Positions 35,359-45,395 are shown, counted from the first letter of the stretch. The stretch is DNA of 64,000 nucleotides from Planctomycetota bacterium (GCA_016714045.1 JADJNY010000001.1:186001-250000); one strand, 5' to 3'. A program made the numbers and translations. Notes: generated from the letters alone by a model not told the origin.

Positions 35359-37461
35359 TCAAGGCGTCGTGCGGGAGCCGAGCGAGTCGAGCTCCTGCAG
35401 GACGCGGAACAGCGTGGTCGTGGGGCGCGCGCTCGCGTCGGCGTCGTCGCAGACGGCGAGGAGTCGGTCGAGCGCGCGGGCGGGGGCGCGGGCGAAGAGC
35501 TCCGTGAGCGCGTCGCGGCCGCCGAGGCGGTAGAGCGCGAGTACGCAGGCGCCGCGCAACTCGCGCTCGTCCGGCTCGAGGCGGGCCCACAGCTTCTTCA
35601 GCGCGTCGACGTGCTCCGCCGCGCCGAGCTCCGCGACGAGCTGCAGCGCCGTACGCCGGTCGCCGCGCACGAGCAGGTCCGTCGCGGCGAGCTCGACGAG
35701 CGCGGGGACGTGTCCGGCGGCCGGCGGCGCGACGAGGAGCTCGAACAGCTCGTGCACGAGCGCCCGCTCGCGCCGCGCGGCGAGCTGCGCGGCCAGCGCG
35801 GTCACCGCGGACGGATGGCGCGCGCCGAGGCCCCTGAAGAGCTCCCGCGTCCGCTCGCCCGGCACGCGGCCCGACGCGTGCCAGCGCAAGAGCGCGTGCG
35901 CGGCCTCGGCGTCGTCCCAGTCGGCGAGCGCGGTGAGCGCGACGTCGCGCAGCTCGCGCGAGCTCCGCGCGCGATCGTCGAGCCACGCGATCCCGCCCGC
36001 GGGCCGCAGTTCGGCGACGAGCGCGAGCACGAGCTCGGCGTCGACGCTGCGCAGCCCGGTGCGCAGGTGCTCGGCCAGGGTCGCGGCGGCGCCGGGCGTC
36101 GTCCGCGCGAGCGCGAGCGCGTCCGAGCGCGGGATCACGTCGTCCGTCGCGAGGCGCAGAAGGGCCGCGAACGCGCCGGGACCCGAGCGCGCGACCGCGA
36201 GCAGCGCGCGGGAGCGCAGGCGTCGCGCGTTCTCGTCGTGCACGGAGGGCAGCATCGGCTCGTCGCGCACGCTGCGCCGCACGAGCGCTTCGAGGCAGCG
36301 CGCGCTCGTGTCGTCGCCGCGCGCGGCGAGGCGCGTCAGCACGAGCGGCTCGCGCCGCGGGTCGACGACGAGCTCTTCCAACGCGGCGAGCGCGGGCTCG
36401 CCGAGGTCCGCGAGCGCCAGCGCGGCGTCGTTCGCGAGCGCGTCCCGATCGAGCGCGCGCCGCAGCGTGTGGACGCTGCTCTTGTCGCCGAAGAGGCCGA
36501 GGTAGCGCAGCGCGGGCCGCGCGACCGCCGCATCGGCGGCCGACGCGAGCCCTTCCGCGAGGCGCACGACGGGCCACTGCGCGCGCTCGAGCGGGAGCAC
36601 CGCGCGCTCGAACGCGGCGCGCAGCGGGGCGCGCTCGTCGGGAGCCGTCGCGAGCGCGTTCGCGAGCGTGTTCGCGAGCTCCGTGCGCGCGAGGTCGGCG
36701 CGCGCGAGCTCCTCGGGCGTCGGCGCGGGTCGCGCGTCGACGTCGGCGCGCGGCTCGTGGGCGAGCTCCGCGGCCTCGGACGGCGCGACGGGTACGTCGC
36801 AATCCGCCTGCGCGAGCTCGCCGACCGCGCTCGAGGACGGAGCGCGCTCGCCGTCGGGGTCGAGCGGCAGCGCGGGCTGCGGCGCGGCCTCGGCGAGCCC
36901 GTCGGCGGCGCGCGGCGTCGTTGCTCCGTCCCGCGCGGTGTCGCGGGCACGATCCGAGTCGCTCGCGGTCCTCGGTGCGCTCGCGTCGTTCGCCCCGTCC
37001 GGAGACGGCGTCGCGGCCGCGTCGTCCGTCGCGTGTGCGCCGCGCGAGGCGTCCGCGTCGTTCGGGGCGCGTTCCTCGCGCGGCACGCGCGGTCCATCGA
37101 CCACCGGCGGCGCGTCCGGCCGCGCACGCCGCGACCACAGCGTCGCACCGGCCGCCGCGAGCGCGAGCGCCGCCGCCGCCGCGAGCCACCACGCGCTCCG
37201 CGACGCGGGCGTGGGACGCGCGGCGACCGACTCCTGCTCGAGCCGCGCGCGCACGGCGCGCACTTGCGTCTCGACGTCGAGCGATTCGACCGGCGGCTCC
37301 GGGAGCCGCGCGAACGCGAGCTCGAGCTCCTCCAGGCGGCGCGCGAGCGGCGCGCACCGCTCGCACTCGGCGACGTGCGCGTCGAGTTCGAGCCGCTCCT
37401 CGATCGAGGCGAGCCCGTCGGCGGCGCGGTGGAGCGCGCTGCGTGCGTCGCGGCACCTCAC
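35359..37461 (-). CDS. Anti-sigma factor fused to HEAT-repeat domain
   Basis: A 700-residue protein. The GTG at 37461 overlaps the sigma factor stop (GTGA). Residues 10-40 carry the zinc-finger anti-sigma motif (zf-HC2): His29, Cys33 and Cys36 in HVAECERC. One membrane helix lies near 90-108 (WWLAAAAALALAAAGATLW). Beyond it are a Asp/Ala/Pro-rich linker and about 450 residues of HEAT-like repeats (YLGLFGDKSSVHTLRRALDRDALANDAALALADLG, LYRLGGRDALTELF). The N-terminus would hold the sigma factor in the cytoplasm. The HEAT solenoid would lie outside the membrane, probably as the sensing or protein-binding part. Confidence 0.9.
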   Translation of the reverse strand: MRCRDARSALHRAADGLASIEERLELDAHVAECERCAPLARRLEELELAFARLPEPPVESLDVETQVRAVRARLEQESVAARPTPASRSAWWLAAAAALALAAAGATLWSRRARPDAPPVVDGPRVPREERAPNDADASRGAHATDDAAATPSPDGANDASAPRTASDSDRARDTARDGATTPRAADGLAEAAPQPALPLDPDGERAPSSSAVGELAQADCDVPVAPSEAAELAHEPRADVDARPAPTPEELARADLARTELANTLANALATAPDERAPLRAAFERAVLPLERAQWPVVRLAEGLASAADAAVARPALRYLGLFGDKSSVHTLRRALDRDALANDAALALADLGEPALAALEELVVDPRREPLVLTRLAARGDDTSARCLEALVRRSVRDEPMLPSVHDENARRLRSRALLAVARSGPGAFAALLRLATDDVIPRSDALALARTTPGAAATLAEHLRTGLRSVDAELVLALVAELRPAGGIAWLDDRARSSRELRDVALTALADWDDAEAAHALLRWHASGRVPGERTRELFRGLGARHPSAVTALAAQLAARRERALVHELFELLVAPPAAGHVPALVELAATDLLVRGDRRTALQLVAELGAAEHVDALKKLWARLEPDERELRGACVLALYRLGGRDALTELFARAPARALDRLLAVCDDADASARPTTTLFRVLQELDSLGSRTTP

Positions 37462-38105
37462 GGCGCGTCCTCCTCGCCGTCGAGCGGAGTCCCGCGCCGC
37501 GCGTCTCCGTCGAGCCACGGTGCGAGCCAGCGCGTGAGCAGCTTGCGCGCTTGCATGACCTGCGTGCGCGCGGTTGCGGGCTTCACGCCGAGGATCGCGG
37601 CGACCTCGTCGTACTCGCGCCCTTCGATCGCGCGCAGCACGAGCACGGCCTTCAAGCGCGCGGGCAGGCGATCGAGCGCCGTCGCGAGCCGGCGCACGAG
37701 CTCGCCGCGCTGCGCCTCCGAGCCGGGGCCGGCGCCGTGTTCACCGCGCTCGACGAGCGCGTCGACGACCGCGGGGTCGAGGCCCGAGAAGCTGGCCGCG
37801 CGGTGCGGGCGCGCCGCGGCGCGGCGATGGTCGATCGCGAGGTGGTGCGCGATGCGCAGGAGCCACGTCGGGAAGCTCGCCTCCGTCCGGTAGAGCGCGA
37901 GCGAGCGGTGCGCGCGCACGAACGTCTCCTGCGCGAGATCCTCGGCGTCCTCGGGGTTCCCGACCAGGCGATGGAGGAAGGCGTACACGGCGGCGAAGTG
38001 GGCGCGGACGAGCGCGTCGAAGGCGTCGCGATCGCCGCTCTGGGCGCGGCGGACGAGCGCCTCGACATCGGCGGCTTCGCGCATCGTTCGGAGGTCTTGG
38101 GCCAT
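37458..38105 (-). CDS. ECF RNA polymerase sigma factor
   Basis: A 215-residue ECF sigma factor. Region 2 is at about residues 22-90 (FDALVRAHFAAVYAFLHRLVGNPEDAEDLAQETFVRAHRSL, then WLLRIAHHLAIDHRR). Region 4 is at about 140-190 (ALDRLPARLKAVLVLRAIEGREYDEVAAILGVKPATARTQVMQARKLL). It is the first gene of a three-gene minus-strand operon and is coupled to its anti-sigma factor. ECF factors commonly activate their own promoter. The 240 bases upstream (38106-38349) may contain it, but I cannot pick a certain -35 and -10. Confidence 0.95.
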   Translation of the reverse strand: MAQDLRTMREAADVEALVRRAQSGDRDAFDALVRAHFAAVYAFLHRLVGNPEDAEDLAQETFVRAHRSLALYRTEASFPTWLLRIAHHLAIDHRRAAARPHRAASFSGLDPAVVDALVERGEHGAGPGSEAQRGELVRRLATALDRLPARLKAVLVLRAIEGREYDEVAAILGVKPATARTQVMQARKLLTRWLAPWLDGDARRGTPLDGEEDAP

Positions 38106-38290
38106 CGGAGAGGATCGTCCGTGGCGCGCGGTTTGGGCTGCGCGCCGTCACCGACTGCGCGGCCGGTCTGGCGGCCGGGGCGCCCTTCCCGAGCGGTTCG
38201 GGTCGATCGACGTCGTCCGAGTCGGGGCGTCGATCGCAATCTCGGCAATTCGAGTCGCTCCTACACGCGCCGCCCCCGCAGGCAACGACG

Positions 38291-38324
38291 AAACACCCCG
38301 GCCCGCTCTCGGGGCGGGCCGGGG
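38291..38324 (-). terminator. Hairpin after the Cys-rich repeat gene
   Basis: A perfect 10-base-pair stem, CCCCGGCCCG with CGGGCCGGGG (38296-38324), with a 9-base loop, 25 bases beyond the stop at 38350. On the minus strand it runs into TGTTTCGTCG. It is a probable intrinsic terminator. Confidence 0.6.
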
Positions 38325-38349
38325 GGATGGCTGGCCTTCACACGCGCGC

Positions 38350-41300
38350 TCAGGGGCGCCACTGAATCCAGAGGCCGTTCGTCAAGTTGAAGGACGCCGA
38401 GGTGCAGAACGGGGCCGAGTTGCGGTAGTTCACCTGGTAGTAGCGCGCGCCGGGGGCCGAGACGGCGCCGCGCAGGCTGACCGCCTGCTGGCCCGGCTGC
38501 GGATAGGACGAGGTCCCCGCCGTGTTGAAGTTCGTGGCGAGGCGGAGGATCGAACCGTTGATGCAGCGGATTCCGTCTCCGAGCATCGTTCCGAGTCCTC
38601 CGCTGTCCCAGTCCGAGCCCTGCACGAAGAGCGCAGTCGATCCCGTCAGGTTTCGTGCGCTCAGCGACAGCGTGTCTGCCCCGAGGCTTGGAATGCCGAT
38701 CGCGCGCAGTTCACCGCCGACTCCGCTCGAGTTCAGGCACCCGAGGAAAGCTCCGATGGGGCTCGTGTTGCCGCACGGGCAGGCGGTTCCTGTTCCATCC
38801 CCCGCGCAATAGGGGACGCCGATGCTGCAGACCGTGTAGATCACGGTGATCTCGATGGACGCCGATTCGCTGTCGGCCGTCGTGAGCGAGCCACAGCCAC
38901 CCGCGAAACTGGCTGACGCGAGTGCAGCGTGGTCGAACTCGACGTACTCCGTGATCCCGTCGAGCGGGTTGGCATCGGTGAAATGGGCCAGCGTGACCGG
39001 GTCGGAGTAGAACTCGGTGTGCGTGAACTCGAGAGGGCGGACAACCGTGGCACCCGATGGGCCGCTGAAATCGAGCGTCCCGTCGAAGGTCGACAGCGAG
39101 AGGTTCTGCGAGTCTGCGACGGGCACCGACAAGCACAGCGCCGAGGAGCCGCAGGGTCCCGGCAGAGCCGCGGTCGGACAAATCGAGAGGAAACCGTTCA
39201 GCATCACCGTCGTCGTGCAGCCCGAGAGGAGGGAGTTGTTTTCGACTCGCCACTCCGAATTCAGCCTCAAGCGCGGCACGGCTTGGACGTTGACCAACTC
39301 TTGTCCCGGACTCAGAGCCACCTTGGGGATGCGCAGGCGCGGGACGGAGGGCGTGCTCCACCCGGCGAAGATGCCTGTGGGGCAGCCGCGGCAATCGCTG
39401 TACGTCTGCGTGGACGGGAGCGTGCCGGGACCACAATTCGCCGGCGACTGACCGATCAGGATCGTCAGGACGCCCGTCGCCTGACAGGCCGGGGAAGCGC
39501 CGTTCGAGATGCGGTACGAGACGCTCGCGCTACCCGATCCAGCCGTGGAGGGGGCGGAATACCGGATCGCACAGCCCGCGCAGTTCGTCGTCCCGCATCC
39601 GACGAGGAGAAGCCCGCCGGCACGGGTGCCACGAGTTGGAGCGTGGAGCAGTCGAGCGTGCCGCACGTCGTCGTGTCGTTCGCGGTCACGGCGACATCCA
39701 CGCTCGAGCCCGCGCATACCGTGGCCACGTCGTTCGCAGCGGTCGTACGGCAGATGAAGATCGTCACCGTGCCTGTTGCGGTGCAGGCCAGGAACCCTGG
39801 CGGGTTCACGGTGTAGGCAAAGGTCACCGTGTTCGCGGTGCTGCCCGTGGCGTTGTAGCGAATGCAGCAGTTCGGCGCTGGGCAGACGGCGCTGCAACCC
39901 CCGGGGAACGTGACCGTGCCCCCGCCGACGATGGGCGAGAGAAAAACCTGGGGGCAGGCAAGCACGCCGCAGGCCGGCGTCGCCGTGATCGGCAGGCAGA
40001 TGTCGACGGTGCCGTTCGCGCAGACGGTGGCCGTGACGTTGGGTGCGGTGAGCCGGCAGATGTTGACCGTCACCGTGCCCGATGCGGCGCAGCCGACTAT
40101 GGACGGCGGGTTCACCGTGTAGGCGAACGTCGCCGTGTTGCCCGTGCTGCCCGCAGCGTTGTAGCGCACGCAGCAGCCCGGTGCCGGGCAGATGGTGGCG
40201 CAGGAGGGTGAAACCGCGACCGTGCCGCCGCCCGTAACCGGGGAAAGGACCACGTTCGCGCACGTGATCGTCCCGCACGTCGCCGTGGCCGTGATCGGCA
40301 GGCAGATGTCGACTGTGCCATTGGCGCAGACGGTAGCCGTGACGTTGGGCGCGGTGATTCGGCAGATGTTGACCGTCACCGTGCCCGATGCGGCGCAGCC
40401 GGCGACCGCGGGCGAGTTCACCGTGTAGGCGAACGTCGCCGTGTTGCCCGTGCTTCCCACCGCGTTGTAGCGCACGCAGCAGCCCGGTGCCGGACAGAGG
40501 GTGGTGCACGAGGGCGAAACCGCGACCGTGCCGCCGCCTGTAACCGGGGAAAGGACCATGTTCGCGCACGAGATCGGGCCGCACCCCGGCGTGGCCGTGA
40601 TCGGTAGGCAGATGTCGACGGTGCCGTTCGCGCAGACGGTGGCCGTGACGTTGGGTGCGGTGAGCCGGCAGATGTTGACCGTCACCGTGCCCGATGCGGC
40701 GCAGCCGACTATGGACGGCGGGTTCACCGTGTAGGCGAACGTCGCCGTGTTGCCCGTGCTGCCCGCAGCGTTGTAGCGCACGCAGCAGCCCGGTGCCGGG
40801 CAGATGGTGGCGCAGGAGGGTGAAACCGCGACCGTGCCGCCGCCCGTAACCGGGGAAAGGACCACGTTCGCGCACGTGATCGTCCCGCACGTCGCCGTGG
40901 CCGTGATCGGCAGGCAGATGTCGACTGTGCCATTGGCGCAGACGGTAGCCGTGACGTTGGGCGCGGTGATTCGGCAGATGTTGACCGTCACCGTGCCCGA
41001 TGCGGCGCAGCCGGCGACCGCGGGCGAGTTCACCGTGTGGCGAACGTCGCCGTGTTGCCCGTGCTTCCCACCGCGTTGTAGCGCACGCAGCAGCCCGGTG
41101 CCGGACAGAGGGTGGTGCACGAGGGCGAAACCGCGACCGTGCCGCCGCCTGTAACCGGGGAAAGGACCATGTTCGCGCACGAGATCGGGCCGCACCCCGG
41201 CGTGGCCGTGATCGGTAGGCAGATGTCGACGGTGCCGTTCGCACAGACGTTGACCGTGACGTTGGGTGCGGTGAGCCGACAGATCTGCACGACGACTGTC

Positions 41301-41641
41301 GCCGTGCTCGTCCCCAGGGCGCTCGAAATGCTGTAGGTGAACGAAACGGACGTAGGGCCGACGGGCGCGGCCGTGTATCGCACACACAGATTGGGACAAA
41401 GCCCGTTCGAGCAGGTGTTGACGATCGCGACGATCCCCGAACTCGGACCGGACGTGATGGCGAACGATCCGCAGAGGAGCGGCGCAGCGCTCGTGTCGTT
41501 CGCCAGCACGTTGATGTCGACGCTTCCCCCGGCGCACACGCTCGCCGTGTCGTTCACGGCGACGGGGGCCTGGGCGCGGGCGCGAGCCGAGGACAGGAGC
41601 AGGGCGAGCAGAACGAGGAAGAAGGCGAGTCTCTTACCCAT
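38350..41641 (-). CDS. Large secreted Cys-rich repeat protein; frame broken by two apparent 1-base deletions
   Basis: It starts at ATG 41641 with a signal peptide (LAFFLVLLALLLSSARARAQ). Seven repeats of about 100 residues follow: the first and last are VNDTASVCAGG or ANDVATVCAGS forms, and the inner ones have VDICLPIT, CPAPGCCVRY and GTVTVNIC. Then comes a choice-of-anchor E-like domain (LRIPKVALSPGQELVNVQAV). It ends with the recurrent planctomycete C-terminal module (GDGTGTACPCGN, GCLNSSG, YRNSAPFCTSASFN). The open frame breaks at 41038/41039, where a repeat copy keeps one more base, and again near 39615. Restoring two bases gives one frame of 1097 residues. Start, repeats and end all fit one protein, so the breaks are probably sequence errors. 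Confidence 0.82.
39994..41243 (-). repeat. 612-base tandem duplication inside the Cys-rich repeat gene
   Basis: Two copies of a two-repeat block lie head to tail with a 612-base period; the second is 611 because of one missing base. By eye they are identical over nearly the whole length apart from that base. Boundaries are set by an early C/T difference at about 39993/40605 and a G/A difference near 40633/41244. Confidence 0.85.
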
Positions 41642-41805
41642 GGGGAAACCTTGAGTTGTTGGGCGCAAGGGCTCAGGCCGCCCGGTGCTGGCTCTCCCCG
41701 CCCTACGACGAGAGCGCCGGTGGTAGCCGACAGAGAACAGGCCTGAAACCGAAGTCCGCCGGGAGGGCGGGACGTCGGGCAGAGTACTCGAAAGCGGAGG
41801 GGGAA

Positions 41806-42375
41806 TCAGCGCTTGCTGTACACGAGGTGGATCACGACGTCGAGCAGGACCCCGGCGACGACCTTGTCGATCACCTGCGCGACGATGAACGCGTCGGGGT
41901 ACTGGTACCAGTTCCAGAAGCGCGCCTCGGTCTGCAAGAGGCCGAACGAAGCGAGCAGCACGCAGAAGAGGATGCGGGCCCACAACGCCGACAACCCGCC
42001 CGCGACCAGGATCAAGAACGCCGCGAGCAGCGCGAGCCCGATGCACACGGCGCCTTCGTGCAGGTACTGGATCGTCTCGCCCGCGAGTCCGTCCTTCGGC
42101 ACGACGATCAGGAGCCCGCTCGGGCCGGCCTTCACCTTCGCGGCGAGCTCGTCGCGGTACGCGGAGTCGCTCATGCGCTGCTCGTCCCACGCCGGCAGGC
42201 GGTACACGCCGGGCTGGGTCACGTTCGCGCGCAGCGCGTCGGCCACCTGGGTCTCGCCGCCCGGCAGGTTCGCCATGCCCATCGTGCCGAGGGGGAGCGC
42301 CATGTGCGCGATGGCCCCCCAAACGAAGAGGGCGATGCCGCCCAGGATCGCCGCGAGAATGATCCGTCCGCCCAT
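41806..42375 (-). CDS. Small membrane protein of unknown function
   Basis: A 189-residue protein. I choose ATG 42375 because GAGG lies eight bases upstream (42384-42387); the frame is open further. A first membrane helix (RIILAAILGGIALFVWGAIAH) is followed by a soluble part with MANLPGGETQVADALRANV, QPGVYRLPAW and GPSGLLIVVPKDG. Three further helices follow (about residues 110-135, 138-150 and 165-185). I do not recognise a named family. It is divergent from the ECF sigma gene at 42629. Confidence 0.75.
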   Translation of the reverse strand: MGGRIILAAILGGIALFVWGAIAHMALPLGTMGMANLPGGETQVADALRANVTQPGVYRLPAWDEQRMSDSAYRDELAAKVKAGPSGLLIVVPKDGLAGETIQYLHEGAVCIGLALLAAFLILVAGGLSALWARILFCVLLASFGLLQTEARFWNWYQYPDAFIVAQVIDKVVAGVLLDVVIHLVYSKR

Positions 42376-42628
42376 GTGCTGTTCCTCGTTCCGGTTTCCG
42401 TGCCCGAAGGCGCGGAGAGCATAGCGACCGCCGACGGTCGGGACAGCCACGGAGCGGTCGAGCCGCGAAAACCCTTCCGCGGAGCACGGGTGGACCGCGC
42501 TGGGCTCCGTGCGTCACGCTCTCCGGCATGGTTTCCGAACGATCGTCCCTAAGAAGTCCCGGCCCCCGTCCGTCGTGGGGGCGCATGCAGCGCTCGAAGC
42601 AGGCAGCCCGACCCGATCGGAGTCCGGC

Positions 42629-43150
42629 GTGAACGACCGCGAGTGGATCCAGGAAGCGCTCCGGCGCTACGAACCGCGACTGCTCCTCTACGCCGCGAAG
42701 GTGTGCGGACGGACGGAGCGCGCGCGCGACGTGGTGCAGGAGACGTTCCTGGAGCTCTGCGCGGCGAAGCGCGACGCGGTCGAGGGCCACCTCGCCGCGT
42801 GGCTCTTCACGGTGTGCCGCAACAAGGCCTTCGACGCGCTGCGAAAAGACGAAGGCATGGAAACGACGGACGACGTGGGCGTGATCGAGCACCGGGATCC
42901 TGCTGTGGATCCCGCGCGCTCGCTGGCGCAGGGCGAGGAGCACGCGCGCGTGCTCCGTTTGATGACGAAGCTGCCCGCGAAGCAGCAGGAGGCGCTGCGC
43001 CTCAAGTTCCAAGGGGGGCTCTCCTACAAGGAGATCGCCGCGGTGATGGGGGAGTCGGTGAGCAACGTGGGCTTCTTGATCCACGTCGCGTTGAAGGCGT
43101 TGCGGGAGCGGATGGCGGTCGAGGGACCCGAGAGGAAGGTGGCGTCGTGA
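42629..43150 (+). CDS. ECF RNA polymerase sigma factor
   Basis: 173 residues from GTG 42629, which has GGAG six bases before it; the open frame upstream lacks coding character. Region 2 is LLLYAAKVCGRTERARDVVQETFLELCA and WLFTVCRNKAFDALRKDEG. Region 4 is LRLMTKLPAKQQEALRLKFQGGLSYKEIAAVMGESVSNVGFLIHVALKALRERM. The stop overlaps the next start (GTGA), which couples it to the anti-sigma-like VWA protein. Confidence 0.93.
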   Translation: MNDREWIQEALRRYEPRLLLYAAKVCGRTERARDVVQETFLELCAAKRDAVEGHLAAWLFTVCRNKAFDALRKDEGMETTDDVGVIEHRDPAVDPARSLAQGEEHARVLRLMTKLPAKQQEALRLKFQGGLSYKEIAAVMGESVSNVGFLIHVALKALRERMAVEGPERKVAS

Positions 43151-45378
43151 GCGACAACTCGAAGAACGTGTTCGACGTGGACGATCCGCGCCTCAGCGCG
43201 TACGCGCTGGGCGAGCTCGATGGCGCGGAGCGCGCCGAGGTCGAGCGACTGCTCGAAGGGAACGCCGAGGCGCGCGCGTTCGTGGCGGAGCTGCGCGCGA
43301 CGGCGCGCGAGCTCGAGCAGGGCTTCGCGAGCGAGCCGGAGCTCGCGCTCAGCGATGCGCAGCGGGCGACGATCGCCGCGAGCGCGCGGCCCGCGCCGCG
43401 GCGCATGCCGCGCTGGGTTTGGTTGAGCGCCGCGGCGAGCGTGCTCGCGCTGTCGGGGCTCGCGTACGTCGCGATGCTGCGCATGGAGCGGGAAGTCGAG
43501 GTCGCGAGCGGTGGGTACGACGCGTTCGATCCGCGACACCAGCGGGGGGCACACCTGGACACCGCCACCATGACTCCCGCGTCGTCCAAGCCTCCGGAAC
43601 GGCTCGACGCCCCCGCCTATGAGGGCGACTCGAAGTTCCCCGCGAATCCGAACGTGCAACAGCAGCAGGTCGGCGCGTCGGCGCCGAAGGACGTCGCGCT
43701 CTACGCCGAGCCCGCTCCGACCCCGGCCGCGCCGGAGCTGAAGCTCGGGGAGACCGTCGTCGAACTCGGCCGCGGCGTCGCCGAAGCCCCCAAGTCGAAG
43801 AGTGCGGTCCGTCGCAGGAGCGCTGCTGAGCTGATGAAGCAACGCGACGGCGGACGCGAGGCGTTGAACGGCCTCGGGTACGTGTCCGGCGACGAACCGA
43901 CGTCCGTCGAGGCGAAGCTCGAAGAAGCGGGCAACACCGAAGCCTACGCGCCGATCGCCGAGAACGCGTTCAAGCTCGCGACCCAGGATCCGCTCTCCAC
44001 GTTCTCCGTCGACGTCGACACGGCCTCCTACGCGAACGTGCGGCGCTTCTTGAGCGAGCGTCAGCTCCCGCCGCCCGACGCGGTGCGCATCGAGGAGCTC
44101 GTCAACTACTTCCGCTACGACTACCCGAAGCCCGACGGCGAGGCACCTTTCTCCGTCACGACGCGCGTCGCGACGGCACCGTGGGCGCCGACGCACAAGC
44201 TCGTGCAGATCGGCCTGCACGGCCGCGACATCGACGTCGCGAAGCGCGAGCCCTCGAACCTCGTCTTCCTGATCGACGTGTCGGGCTCGATGGACCGGCC
44301 GGACAAGCTGCCGCTGCTCGTGCGGTCGATGAAGCTGCTCGTCGAACAGCTCGACGGCCGCGACCGCATCGCGATGGTCGTCTACGCGGGGGCCTCGGGC
44401 GTCGTGCTCCCGTCGACGACGTGCGACCACCGCGCGATCATCCTGAACGCGCTCGACTCGCTGCAGGCCGGCGGCTCGACGAACGGCGCCGCCGGGATCG
44501 AGCTCGCGTACCAGATCGCGCAGCAGAACTTCGCGCAGGAGGGCCAGAACCGCGTCGTGCTCTGCACGGACGGCGACTTCAACGTCGGCGTCACGGACGA
44601 CGGCTCGCTCACGCGCCTGATCGAGGAGAAGCGCAAGTCGGGCGTGTTCCTCAGCGTGCTCGGCTTCGGCACGGGCAACACGAAGGACGCGAAGATGGAG
44701 CTCCTCGCCGACAAGGGCAACGGCAACTACGCCTACATCGACACGCTAAAGGAGGCGCAGAAGGTGCTCGTGAGCGAGATGGGCGGCACGCTCACCACGA
44801 TCGCGAAGGACGTGAAGCTCCAGCTCGAGTTCAACCCGGCCGAGGTCCAGGCGTGGCGCCTGATCGGGTACGAGAACCGCGTGCTCGCGCACCAGGACTT
44901 CAACGACGACACGAAGGACGCGGGCGAGATCGGCGCGGGCCACGACGTGACGGCGCTGTACGAGATCGTCCCGGTCGGCGTGCCGTTCCAGGCGAGCGGC
45001 GTCGACCCGCTCAAGTACCAGACGCCGCCCGCGCCGACCGGCGCGGCGCGCTCGGGCGAGCTCCTGAACGTCAAGCTGCGCTACAAGTCGCCGAACCGCG
45101 ACACGAGCCAGCTCCTCGAGACGCCCGTGCGCGACACGGGCGCCACGTGGCAGTCCGCGCACCACGACCTGAAGTGGGCGAGCGCGGTCGCGGGCTTCGG
45201 CCTTGTCCTGCGCAAGAGCGCCTTCGTCGGCGAGTTCACGCTGAAGGACGTGCAGAACCTCGCGACGCAGGGCGTCGGTGAGGACGTCGGCGGCTACCGC
45301 AGGGAGTTCGTCGAGCTCGTGCAGAAGGCGCAGGCGATCCAAGCCGCGTCGCAGAGCGAGAAGCCGCGCGTGCGCTGA
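43147..45378 (+). CDS. Anti-sigma-like N-terminus fused to YfbK-type VWA protein
   Basis: 743 residues from GTG 43147, overlapping the sigma factor stop. Residues 10-60 (DDPRLSAYALGELDGAERAEVERLLEGN) look like the cytoplasmic anti-sigma segment but lack the Cys/His zinc ligands. A membrane helix follows at about 90-110. Outside it are a linker, the VWF_N-like segment (FSVDVDTASYANVRRFL), a VWA domain with the MIDAS DVSGSM at residue 377, Thr in AGGSTNGAAG and the Asp in CTDGDFNVGV, and a C-terminal DUF3520-like domain (DDTKDAGEIGAGHDVTALYEIVP). YfbK-type proteins are common after ECF sigma factors in Planctomycetes. It probably senses an envelope signal and controls the sigma factor. Confidence 0.92.
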   Translation: MSDNSKNVFDVDDPRLSAYALGELDGAERAEVERLLEGNAEARAFVAELRATARELEQGFASEPELALSDAQRATIAASARPAPRRMPRWVWLSAAASVLALSGLAYVAMLRMEREVEVASGGYDAFDPRHQRGAHLDTATMTPASSKPPERLDAPAYEGDSKFPANPNVQQQQVGASAPKDVALYAEPAPTPAAPELKLGETVVELGRGVAEAPKSKSAVRRRSAAELMKQRDGGREALNGLGYVSGDEPTSVEAKLEEAGNTEAYAPIAENAFKLATQDPLSTFSVDVDTASYANVRRFLSERQLPPPDAVRIEELVNYFRYDYPKPDGEAPFSVTTRVATAPWAPTHKLVQIGLHGRDIDVAKREPSNLVFLIDVSGSMDRPDKLPLLVRSMKLLVEQLDGRDRIAMVVYAGASGVVLPSTTCDHRAIILNALDSLQAGGSTNGAAGIELAYQIAQQNFAQEGQNRVVLCTDGDFNVGVTDDGSLTRLIEEKRKSGVFLSVLGFGTGNTKDAKMELLADKGNGNYAYIDTLKEAQKVLVSEMGGTLTTIAKDVKLQLEFNPAEVQAWRLIGYENRVLAHQDFNDDTKDAGEIGAGHDVTALYEIVPVGVPFQASGVDPLKYQTPPAPTGAARSGELLNVKLRYKSPNRDTSQLLETPVRDTGATWQSAHHDLKWASAVAGFGLVLRKSAFVGEFTLKDVQNLATQGVGEDVGGYRREFVELVQKAQAIQAASQSEKPRVR

Positions 45379-45395
45379 GGCGAGCGCGATGGAAC

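Noticed and set aside
39862..41336. A series of similar plus-strand open frames of 77-116 codons, looking like a family of small genes
   Set aside because: They are the antisense strand of the Cys-rich repeats and repeat only because the repeats do.
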